From Echinostoma caproni (Eukaryota; Platyhelminthes; Trematoda; Plagiorchiida; Echinostomatidae), in NCBI GenBank assembly GCA_900618425.1, contig UZAN01042435.1, positions 1-48,381 on the forward strand: DNA of 48,381 bases, given 5' to 3'. The notes under the pieces are model-generated. The model was not told the DNA's origin and made no database searches. It worked only from the letters and a program-made list of their open reading frames with translations. Numbering within the stretch: position 1 is the stretch's first letter; each line of letters begins with the position of its first letter. The position numbers and the translations under genes are program-made. Shown piece after piece: positions 11,332 through 21,501 of this stretch.

Positions 11332-12839
11332 GTAGGTTTTCCCAAGGAATTGAATTGCTCCTACATTTTCACAGGTGGAGCTGAATGCTACACATATTTG
11401 CTGTGTTTGTCATATTTTAAGCAGTTGTAATTCATAAAATGCACTTCCCACGAATTTATTGTCTTGTAATATCATCTTCATCCAGCGTATTTGAGAATAT
11501 TGAGAAAGAAACTAATTTGACTGGTATCAGATGGAGTGCCTCTGTTTCATGACGTAGGCTTGACTTCCAGGTGTCCATGTTTTGGGAGTTCATGCTTCTC
11601 TCCAACGCATGCAATGTGCTCAGGCAACCATTAGAGACCATAAGTTAAATCTTCTCATCTTGTCTATTGTGGAATGCAACAGATAAAAGGTAAAGATACG
11701 CTTGACCACTTCTTGTGTGTTTCATGCGTCTATGCAAACAACCGATGCTAAATGGTCGATGACAATTTTAAGGGTTTTTTCATTTTTCCACCCCCATGTG
11801 TGCCTGTAATGATCAAAAGAGATAGAACTGAGATAAAATACTGGTGGTGCTCTATTATGAACTTTGACAGGGGAAGCTTTGTGAAATCAGAAGTGGACAA
11901 TACACACAGCTATTCTAATGCATTTGGAGGTATTCATAGTCACAGATGATTTTCATCGATAGTGTTAAATACCCCGGAGAAGTGTCACACTATCTCCACC
12001 ATTCGTATGCGTTTTCTTAATAACAGCTAGATATTCAAGAGCGCCTAACGAAACACGTATGGCAGAACGAAAGACATCCGATCACAAATAATAACACGTC
12101 CAGTCTCAACAAATATATAGGGCCAGTTGAAGTGATGAAGGTCATTGTATCAGTGAATTCGCTCAGGAAACAATCACTGTTACATTGCAATATTTGCACC
12201 TTCTCATAGATGTCTAATATATTGATCGAACTACAGGACAGTGACCCACTAAAATCAACCTCGTTGATCTGGGAGTGGTCTTTAGTTAAGCTTGGTTCGT
12301 AGCCCGCAATCGCTATCTGCTGTGTGGACGGTATCATCTTGTCATTATCATATCAGTTTGAGCTCAAGCAGCAAGTCTAAACAAAGCATTTCATATATGG
12401 CTTTTAGTATCCTATTTTTACAACTAATTGAAGCATGCTTACTTGCGGGCACTTACATTAATACTATTTGATGCAACAAACAAATGCCAGCGACCAACAC
12501 ATACGCGAGCATACGAAACTTCGATGCATTGAGAGTAAACTCATCAAGCACATCTGTTCGTTTGTAACAGATGAGTGTTTGTATTTGAATAACATTTGCA
12601 AGCTGAGATAGGCTTACATTTCAGTTAAAAATTGTACACTGGTCGTCACACTGTGGAAAATATGGAGTATACAGTGTTGTGTAAAAAATGTCTCCCAATT
12701 TTGATTCATTCAAGTAAAGATTGGCGTAATTCATTTATAACTCGTTCCTTGTTGGTTAAGATTTCAGCCAGAGATGGCACAGGGGAGTTTTTATAAATGT
12801 TTATTCGGAAGAGTAGATACCAATAAGAGGAACAAGTTT
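11332..12839. other. Non-coding stretch, ambiguous ORFs only
   Basis: Open frames exist on both strands (for example minus 12035-12337 and plus 11752-11949), but they lack a recognisable domain and a consistent set of splice phases. No mobile element is visible until the LINE begins at 12840. Confidence 0.35.
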
Positions 12840-13845
12840 TCAAGTGGGAGCGACAAGAAAAATCAAGATGCAAAGGATGACAAGGTCGTTTAGAATCTTA
12901 TTGGTAACGGTCAAACAAGACTTCTTTGACCAATAATAAATTGTGATTATTGACTCAGCATGAATCAAAGATGCACGGCTTATTATCATCAATCCACGAC
13001 GGATTGTTTTATAGTCTTGTTTCAATAGACTGGGAAACACTACAAAGGAGCAATACAGTAAAATAGGGAGAACGCGTTGTTTGGCAAAGGAGAACAAAAC
13101 TTGGTGGGGAGTGCGAAATTGTCTGAGCTTTCGGAGCTGAAAGGAGAGGCGCCAATGTTTTCCCATACTGTTCTAAATGTGTCGACCACCGAAGATTATC
13201 ATCGATAGTAACACCCAGATATTTGGTTGAGGTAACCCTAGACAAAAGGTTACAATTAAGAGTTACAGAGTCTGGCGGGAATATAGTGCTGGAGGAACTA
13301 AAAGTGCACTGCAATCACTTAAATATGGTAAGACTGAGGCCAGACTGGTTTCAAAACGCTTTGATTCGAGATGGATTTTCAGTGAAATAGGAAAATTCCG
13401 AAGAAGAAGCAACGAATTGACATAAAACGACACCGTGAGCATAATTTTGGGATATGAGCAGGGAAAAGCAGAGAAAAATACGGAGAGAGGACAGCACCTT
13501 GAAGCACACCAGAGTTATTGACTGGAGGACTTGAGGCATTCCTGCCCAGCTTTGTGCACTGGGTTCTTACTCTGAAATAATCAGAAGGACACAAAAGTAG
13601 CTGTCTCGAGGTGCCAACAGATTCAAGCTTAAAAAGGAGGGATGACCGGGACACAGAATCAAAAGCGGATGACTAATCAAGAAAAACACAACGAATAGGT
13701 TTTACTGAGCTGTTCAATGACTTGCTTATAAAATGAACCAGAGAAGACACAATATCCAAAGTGGATCTGTTGGGTTTATACGCAAACTGCATGCCATTCA
13801 CGACCCCGTTGTATACTTTACTGTCCAGTAATTGGTTTCATCTTT
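12840..13845 (-). mobile_element. CR1-like non-LTR retrotransposon, 5'-truncated and decayed (RT region)
   Basis: Broken minus-strand frames carry, in element order, reverse transcriptase landmarks of CR1/Jockey-type LINEs. They are QFAYKPNRSTLDIV (about 13780), FLD-stop-SSAFDS corresponding to motif A (about 13690), NSGVLQGAVLSP (about 13500), a degraded motif C reading YAHG in place of YADD (about 13455), YLGVTIDDNLRWSTHLE (about 13190) and the thumb/C-terminal LPILLYCS block (about 13070). The endonuclease and the 5' half are absent. Stops and frameshifts make it a pseudogene. The LINE at 36465-39200 belongs to a similar family. Confidence 0.85.
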
Positions 13846-14184
13846 TTCACGAATGAAGTTGGAGTAGACCTAATGTAAAGATATAATTATGTTTAGTAAC
13901 GCAAACACTACCCCCTCCTGATGAGCACGTTTCTGTGTTTTCTATTGAATTATCCGTAAACGTTTAGGGGCTAGGGAATTTGCAACAAAACAATGAAACG
14001 ATATTTTATTTGTAAAAGGTCAGTAGTGTTATGCAAGATATCTGCTGCAGCGACATTTCTTTCACATATCATCAGTTACTTCATGCGAATTACAATTGGG
14101 CATTATATATGTTCATGGGGTATGGTGACAAATAGATTTTACTGTCTTACAAAACAAATTACTGCAACTTGATTTTTTGTACAG
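13846..14184. other. Non-coding stretch before a candidate exon
   Basis: No gene seen. It ends in a short pyrimidine tract and TACAG (14180-14184), the putative acceptor for the exon at 14185. Confidence 0.4.
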
Positions 14185-14389
14185 TAAAATATACACACTA
14201 CACTGGAATGTGTTGAGGATTAAATGGAAACCAGCAGTGGTCTGTTATCGATCGATCACGAGCGGTTTAAATGATTCGCCACAATTTGCTCAATTGTCTC
14301 TGGATGAAGGATGGGGAGAAATAAATAAACAATTGCTCAACCGTGCCGAAAAAACATTTTTTCTTTCATCTTTGCGAACGCAATCACAG
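14185..14389 (+). CDS. Candidate internal coding exon of an unknown gene
   Basis: The segment is preceded by TTTTTTGTACAG and is followed by a donor, TCACAG/GTAATG (intron starts at 14390). It is open in one frame throughout, needs two bases from an upstream exon and ends in phase 0. The encoded stretch is mostly hydrophilic and ends ...LNRAEKTFFLSSLRTQSQ. A 132-base intron with a strong TTTTTTCAG acceptor separates it from the next open segment (14522-14614), which continues in phase and ends in a stop. The protein is not recognised; no transmembrane segment or catalytic motif is visible. The 5' exons are not identified. Confidence 0.33.
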
Positions 14390-14521
14390 GTAATGCCCCA
14401 CTAAAAAAAGTATGCCAATTATGGGAATAAAAATCCGTTCCTTTCCCTTCCAATTTGTCTGTTCTTCTAAATTCGTTTATCAATCTATCTAAATGTAATC
14501 GGATATTGTTCATTTTTTCAG

Positions 14522-14614
14522 AAAACCACGATCAAGTCAGATAAAGAGGAACTTTTCGCAGCTGAGCTTCGGTTCTCAGATGATGCTTATCGGCAAATGC
14601 TCAAAATGTCCTAA
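14522..14614 (+). CDS. Candidate terminal coding exon of the same unknown gene
   Basis: It starts directly after a strong acceptor (CATTTTTTCAG ending at 14521) and reads 30 charged, helix-prone codons (KTTIKSDKEELFAAELRF...) before TAA at 14612-14614. It joins the 14185-14389 segment in phase 0 without disturbing the frame. Charge pattern and lack of hydrophobic runs suggest a soluble, possibly helical C-terminus. No canonical AATAAA is seen in the next 280 bases, which weakens the case for a live 3' end. Confidence 0.33.
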   Translation, partial: KTTIKSDKEELFAAELRFSDDAYRQMLKMS

Positions 14615-17600
14615 TGTGATCGTTTTACTTCGTATTGGACTGATAAGATTTCTGTTCTTATTCCTTTCATTGATCCTGGTGTCTGCACCTCGGTGTCTTT
14701 ACATGCTTTTGGCGTTGCTCCCATCGAACGAATTGTAATTCAGGCCATTCACTTAGCGATATATCAGAAGTTTAATACATGATGACTAAAACAGTGTCAT
14801 AGGTAGCAAAGGTTTGGTTTATTCGAACAATATTTTGAATGGTGTCATATAAGCGTGAAATAACCATAGTAACAGAGGTGTGACTGAATCTTACCCCAGA
14901 GGATGTTTTTGGACACATGTACACGACCAAACATCAGACATCAGCCATCCTGTATCTTGCTGGACTTTTCAGGCATTGTGATCGAGTGACTGAAGAATTT
15001 AGGCAGGCGATTTCAGTACCATTATATTTCTCGCCCTCTGTTTCCTTCTGTCTCCGCTCTACTTTGCTAAACACATACCTAAATGTGCACTGTTTTGTAT
15101 TTTTTCAAGCTCCACCATTTAGCTCTCCACGTGTGTATGAGTTTCATCCGGAAAATGAAAGCTTGTTCCTCTGAAATTGAAGCACGCTTATATCCCGGAA
15201 TCTGTATTGAAAACTGGTTTCTTGTTGAGTTATTATGTAAGATCAAGGAAAAATACCATCTGAGGCAAAACGGAATGATTTAATGATAACCATGGTGGAA
15301 CACTTACCCGGCTACCTTGATTAGCTAGCGACTGGCGTATCTAATTCTATTCTGTGACTAGCGCACAAACTCGCAATTCTGCAACAGAAATTAAAGCATA
15401 TTTCATCGAGCTGCCAATTTACTGTTGGAAGCAGCTTCCATCCGTTGACTATACTGAGCATTCGCTGTTACACCGAAATTCAGCTAGGGTGATTTATTGG
15501 TTACAATCTACACATTTTGTTACCGGTCAGTGGCCTTTCATGGTTTTCCGTTTATTTGTACCTGTGTCAGTTGAACAAAAGGGTATCCGAGGACGATGTG
15601 ATCTGAGTATTAGGGAGTACTCCTGCATTATTCCTGTGCTTGTGCAAAACCATTTTGCTCCGTTTTCGAGGATGGACCCGTCATCTTTTGGGCGCTTACA
15701 CGTTTGCAGATCAAAGTTCATGCACTACACGAGTGTATTTATAGAATACAAGTTATATCCCTCATCCCGAATATAAAGTAAACATATGTTTACTGAATAA
15801 CTTTAACGCAAGGCATCATTTTAAGGTCCCTAAACGATTTCAGAACCTTTATCCATCAGCGCAGCACGTCCGTTTCATTTAAATTCAATACTTTCTTTCC
15901 CATGATGATTCTGATGTTCGTGAGAGTGCCGTTTATTCCATTTGAATCGTATATGTGGCTTGTTTAGATTTGCATTTGTTCCATTTTGTTCGGCGACGGT
16001 CACACAGATGATATTTTATGAGGTAAAGATCTCTTACCTGCTTTATCTCAGAAACATAAAGCAAGTAAACTGTAAACCGATTCTTTTCCCATGCGCTTTC
16101 ACCAGTCGATGCCAAGGTGTGTATCTTTACTGTTATTTAATAAGCTGCATGAAAATCTTAGAAAATTTAAGACTAAATCCACAAAGGATAGTAGTCTTTC
16201 AAATCATTAAGTGCTCTCCTGTTCTCTGTGTATCATCTTATTCCGTCTCTTGGTGTTCTGTAGGAGTCGAAAAGTGTTGCTCGTTATTGCGAGTAGATAG
16301 ACCAAATTAATGGCATACTGTGGTACATTTTCCAAATTTAATCTATTATCTGACTGAAAGGGAATCCTCTACTAATAGTGTTTGTGTTATACAGTCCTGG
16401 GTGGCTTTCATGCCAAGTATTAATGCACGTATAACATAATATGTGCTACAAACCTAGATGATCAGACTAAAAGTTCCGTCTGGATAAACTTCTGTCAGTC
16501 AGAACTTATGAAGGAACGGTCCATACGTGTGTTGATGCAAGTTGGGTCGAACATTTGATTTACCCTGAATGTGTTGTACTGAGAAATTGTGTAAATTGTT
16601 TAACAGACTGAAAGGTCTTTATCTTCTGCAACACAAACAGATACGTAAGCAATATAATGAATAAACAAGAACACGAAAAGGTTCTTTGCATGGTTTGTGA
16701 CGCTCGTCTAAGTTCTAAATTGCTCCAAAGAAAAATTATTTTTCTTTATTATGGGCATTTCGAACGTGTTCAGATGGTAGCATATAAATGCTGCTATGAA
16801 TGAACAATCGATCAAGTAGTTTTTGCATCAGTGCATCTCACCGGTAACAGGTGCATTGGTCATCATATCAAACATGATACTGATTTCCGTTGGTTTCACA
16901 ATGAAACCCGGGGTGACATTTCTCAGCGATGAGCACTCATAGATACACAGATTCTGCTTCAATTACATGTCATTGGTACTGCCACTGAATCTTTACTATT
17001 GTGCTCGTTTCAAATTACACTCAACAGGTGCAAACATTTCCCATTCACCGGACAAAATACGTAGCTAGCCAACAAGAATTATCATATTATACAATCACTT
17101 TACACTGACTATGTAGCTAGTCCTTTAATAAACCGTTATACTACGGGCCAGAAATGGTCCACCAGTTTTCCGTTTACGGACCCACAATTGAATGACCGCT
17201 TTCACACTGAATTGCACGACTGGGAATCATGAAGGTGAATATAGTGATCCTCTTGATTTTATGATGGACCTGAGGAAGAGAACGAATTCATGCAATGTTA
17301 TCATGGACCGGTATTTGTTTAGTCAGTATGTTCTATGCTGCTTGACACACTGACCCTGAGCTGGTGGAACACGGTGAAATTGGGGGTGAATGGGTTGCGG
17401 GGTGCGAGCACTCAGGCCAAACAAACACATTTGAACGAGACATTAAAGCACATACTTGTGTCGTACAACAATGCGTTGCATTAGCATTTTTCTATCTGCG
17501 CAATCCTGACACATACATATAAGTACACACATCTGTGAACACAATCCATAATATCCAACACTCGGTTTTCAGTTTGTTCAACAGTTAACGCAGGATTGTT

Positions 17601-17867
17601 GTTTGGGTGGAATACTGGAGAATTTTCAATGCACGAGAACTATTTTTTTTTATTCGCAGTTGTCTTATTCTGTGATTGATTAGGGCACAAACAACCAGTC
17701 CTTTGGATCCGGATTCTCGTTCAAAATCCAGAGTGCCTAAAAACACGCAGATTAGTTCATTTTAATGAAAACGACTGATTTAATATAACTCAACTCATTA
17801 CAACACTTGGGGCAGATTTCGTTTGAAATAACAAAATAACAAATCGGCACTGTCAGGCGCAACCAAA
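14615..17867. other. Intergenic stretch upstream of the receptor
   Basis: No convincing gene. A 140-codon frame at 15354-15776 begins with GTG rather than ATG and has no recognisable features; a 122-codon frame at 15942-16310 is similarly featureless. A strong acceptor (TATTTTTTCAAG ending near 15109) precedes a 20-codon frame with a stop, but it has no partner exon in view. Confidence 0.35.
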
Positions 17868-17917
17868 ACCCAATTGGTTTCATCAACCAATCGGCTTGCA
17901 GCTATGCTTTGATTGGT
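17868..17917 (+). promoter_or_regulatory. CCAAT-box cluster, putative proximal promoter of the receptor
   Basis: Within 50 bases there are CCAAT at 17870-17874, overlapping its own reverse complement ATTGG at 17873-17877, CCAAT at 17887-17891 and ATTGG at 17912-17916. They end about 160 bases upstream of the start codon at 18076. CCAAT elements are classic NF-Y sites. That the cluster drives this gene is inferred from position only; no TATA box is obvious close by. Confidence 0.35.
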
Positions 17918-18075
17918 TCATTTTCTGGTCCTTCCCGATTTGCTTGTGCAACATAATTTGGTCGCGACATTCAATGAAACCAACTTTTTCGACTTATGGA
18001 TGGCACGGATTTTGTGCCAGCCGTGTACCAAATTGGAACTTCATAAGATGATGTGTATTCCGGGCGAGCCGGTCC

Positions 18076-18387
18076 ATGGGATGTGTGGATTGTTTTCAAA
18101 TGAACACGACAATTGCAACTGATCTGAAAAGAATGACTGACAGCACCGAGCTCGTAAACCAAACCGCCGAAAATCACACGGAACTAGCATCATCGGATTC
18201 CATTGAGTTCTCATTCCTTCTACTCCTGTTAGTGCCCGCCGTTACCTTGTTTGGTAATTCCTTGGTTGTACTCAGTGTGATTCGTGAACGAAGTCTACGA
18301 AATGCTACGAATTGGTTTATCGTTAGTCTAGCCATAGCTGACATTATTCTGGCCGTGCTCGTCATGCCCGTAGCAACTTGGATTGAA
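18076..18387 (+). CDS. Dopamine D2-like GPCR, exon 1 (N-terminus, TM1, TM2)
   Basis: Encodes residues 1-104 of a class A biogenic-amine receptor of the plasma membrane. The first in-frame ATG after a stop at 18049-18051 is at 18076; a second ATG (codon 9) is possible. The extracellular N-terminus has N-glycosylation sequons at N10, N28 and N33 and no obvious signal peptide. TM1 is about residues 45-69 with the conserved G-N pair (N61, N1.50). TM2 is about 79-100 with SLAIADIILAVLVMP, where D89 is D2.50, the sodium-site acid. The exon ends in W-I-E at a good donor (GTGAGT, 18388) in phase 0. The LVMP word and the following acidic residue are characteristic of D2-type receptors. Dopamine D2-like receptors usually couple to Gi/o and lower cAMP; this is family knowledge, not shown here. 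Confidence 0.88.
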
Positions 18388-21258
18388 GTGAGTCAGGCTG
18401 TCGTTGCACCGGTTGACATTTATGTGAAATAGAGTAGGCTAGTGGTTGGTATGCTATCTGAAGTGTTCTTAACGGACGCCTTTGAGAGAATAATGATTTT
18501 GTTGGTATACGTTGTTGTTGTTTATGTTTGTAGTGGTGATGATGGTGATCAAGCACTTAATCCACTGTCAAGGTCACCGGGACGATCCGGTTTGAATTCG
18601 CAATTAAGAACACTCCTAAAGCCAACCAACAAAGAATTCAGAGAGCTGCACTTTTGTCTTGGTCGATAAGAATGTGGTCCACCAAACTGAATTCTTGTGG
18701 GATTCGTTACTCGAAGCCCTTGGGTATAGGTTTCTGTGTCAATATTGCAGAGCTTTTTATGAAGAATGCCATTTCCACACAAACTTACATAGCAGAACAT
18801 AGAGCCAATCAAGTTTGCAACCAGACTGCATTGTTGCTGTTCAAACTAATCTAAGTGATGATGCAATATTAAACGAAAGAGGTCTGTGCACATGTTTATC
18901 GTTCATGTAATTCCAGTTCATCACTGAACGAGTAAAGTTGAACGTTCTCAAACTCTTTGAGGCTGGAATGAATTCGAACACATTTAGAAAACTTTCAATA
19001 CTGATAATTCTGTTCGCAATTAGGGTGGATGAAAGCTTTCCTCCAGAACACCAAACAGCGTGAAGTCAGTGTGACTACCGAGTCTATAACAGCATAACCC
19101 AAAATGACTCTTGATTGAACACAGTTTGACTTAACGTGGTACTGCACCCGCTGAACGCAAATGAATTGACTAACTTTAAGCACAGATAAAGTGAGCTATA
19201 CCAATCACAGGCAGAAAATATTTAGTTATTTGGAGCGGATAACATGAAGGACGCAAACTCAAAGAGAGAACACGTTCGTGTGGACGGAACTAATGTCCGC
19301 AAATTTAGGGTAAACACACGAATTTTGTTCCACCTCTGTTGATACATGTTCGGACCAATGCAGCAAACATTGGTGTCTCCGAGTTTCTTTACCTTGAAGA
19401 TTAGATGAAAGAATAACACTTAATCAAAGACAGGTACAAAGAATGCACATTTATAATGCGTTTTATCTGAACCATGAATATGAGTAGTTCACACTAAATT
19501 TGAACTCCATCAATATGCTAGACCAGCAGCTAAATTGGTGCCATGTTGAAAAAAATTATTAAATAACTCTAGCACAGCAGTTTGCCCGGCAGAATGCGAA
19601 AATGAATAATGAAAATTTCCGAGTAAAGCATTCTTGCAAAAACCTCAAAATCTCTTCGGTGTTCTCCTTTTGCGCCATTGTAAGGACTGATTTATATATG
19701 GTGTGGTAACCAATACTATTCAGGTAAAAATAAGTTATTGTGAAGAAATGCAAAAATATTGATATTTCGAAGCGAGACAAAACATCTAGAAGGTCAAGCG
19801 TGTGGGCATTGGCAACTCTTCGTTCGATCTCCAAATACTGAGTTTGATGAAACAGTAAATACAGATTTATTTATTTATCTGTTTACCGAAAACATTCGGA
19901 GATTTTTCAACCGCTCAGCACGGTCGTTGAAAGTAGCAAATAGTGTTGACGCGTAGTAAGCTAATGATAATTGTCAGGCACCATTTGATTGATACCCTCT
20001 CTCCCGTTGCACTCGATTCTGAGTCCCAGGGGTTTCGGTGAAAGGGCACTGCTAAGGATGGAACTAAATAAGGTGGAAAGGACTAGTTGTTTTATCCAAA
20101 CACGTTCAGTGGATAGTCTCACACTGACTCGGTTTGATGCGTGCACATTGTTAATCTAACCCAGTAGGATTTGTGGAAATTAGACAAACAATAAGTATCC
20201 GCTAACTCCCCCAATTTTTTGTTGCTACATTTTTGCTATACAAAAGGGTGCAACCTAAAATGGGATGTAAATTAGCAAGATAATGAGTCACTCTGAACAA
20301 CTTCGTGCTTTAAACTGTGTTCCCCTAAGTCTTTCTAAACGTGTCAAGAGGTTTCAATATCAACTTTCTATGAACTTCTAATCATAACGATGGATTTACT
20401 GTACAGGTAAAATGCCCGAAAAAAACTGAACATTTACATCCATTCCGCTGTTCGCCGAGCTTGGCAATTTGCTTCCCAACGTTTGATCACCAGCCGACAT
20501 CATCATCAGTGTACTCGTCGCCTTCTTTGTTCGAGATAGCAAATCAGATAAATTTGTCTCTTTGCTGGTAATTGTCTGGAAACTGGACGTAGAGGAGACG
20601 AAGTCAACTCCCCCAGATTCCGGTTACAAGGAGAAATGTTTTTTAGGAGGAATTCTTCCGGGTTCTATCACACCTAAGACAAGATGAAATGTTTTTCATA
20701 TACCTGATGGCAAACATAAAAGATTCACTTATGCAGGCCGAATCGGTGGTACAATGCGATTTGCTTGTTTCTAATCAAGTCAGTCTACGAAACCACTTGT
20801 AAAGGGACACAATTCCAAGTCTTGACGGCGTTAGGCATTAAATGACGATTCTTGTCTTCGTCTGCTTTGATATCGTTCCTTAACTCTTCATTTATTACAT
20901 CGTATATTTACTCTTCAATCCTTTGTACGCTCGGTTCATGTCTTCCAGATGGTCATGTGTGTTCAGTTTTTACGGTATTGAAGAATCCCAGTTTAATTTA
21001 GGTTTTACTACAATCATAGTGGATAGTAACAAAATATGTTTTGATGAATTTTAGATCAAACATTTAATCGCTCAGTCTACGGAATCATCACTGAAGTTGT
21101 CTTTTGACTAGCATTCTTAAGGATTTGGATAGCAAATACATACACAATGTTACTGAAGGATGAAGGTTCGTACGACGTTTGTGGTACGTGAACACACAAG
21201 GAGAGCAACCTAAGTTTTTGCGGTGTTTAAAGCAGAGAGAAGTCATTGATGCATACAG

Positions 21259-21501
21259 GCTGGAATGTATTCGGCCAAAGAGGACTGTTATTCCGAGGAC
21301 GTGTGGATTGTCGAAAGGGCACAAAGACGGAGTACTATGATGACCAATTTCGATTACGAGCAACTCGCCGCACCATGTCATACAAAACGGGTTGCCAAAT
21401 TATCAAAACCCGTTCTACGTGGGACAACAAAACGCAGCGTCAAAGACACGTTTACTTTTGTAGACAAAATTCACGGTATAAACCAGATCGCTAGATATTA
21501 G
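21259..21501 (+). CDS. Candidate terminal exon or small ORF nested in receptor intron 1
   Basis: The frame is open from a possible acceptor (CATACAG ending at 21258) or from an ATG at 21265, through a TAG at 21499-21501. It encodes about 78-80 basic, hydrophilic residues, and the local base composition is richer in G and C than its flanks. The segment contains two spaced words, QLAAP and KLSKP, that faintly resemble the Leu-x-x-Pro repeats of sperm/cilia THEG-type proteins; I do not consider this an identification. An AATAAA lies 315 bases downstream (21816-21821). It is transcribed in the same direction as the receptor. It could be a nested gene, a retrocopy, an unrelated exon or a chance ORF. 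Confidence 0.33.
   Translation, partial: AGMYSAKEDCYSEDVWIVERAQRRSTMMTNFDYEQLAAPCHTKRVAKLSKPVLRGTTKRSVKDTFTFVDKIHGINQIARY

Noticed and set aside
12035..12337. 100-codon minus-strand ORF with a fair start context
   Set aside because: The first half looks plausible, but the frame turns hydrophobic and low-information, and no convincing splice partner was found.
13926..13940. CTGATGA word near 13919 as another hammerhead
   Set aside because: No GAAA with flanking stems follows at the needed distance.
15354..15776. 140-codon plus-strand ORF
   Set aside because: It begins with GTG, has no recognisable motif, amino-acid pattern or splice partner, and lies in sequence of background composition.
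15942..16310. 122-codon plus-strand ORF
   Set aside because: Low-information composition, no domain and an overlapping antisense frame of similar quality; treated as chance.
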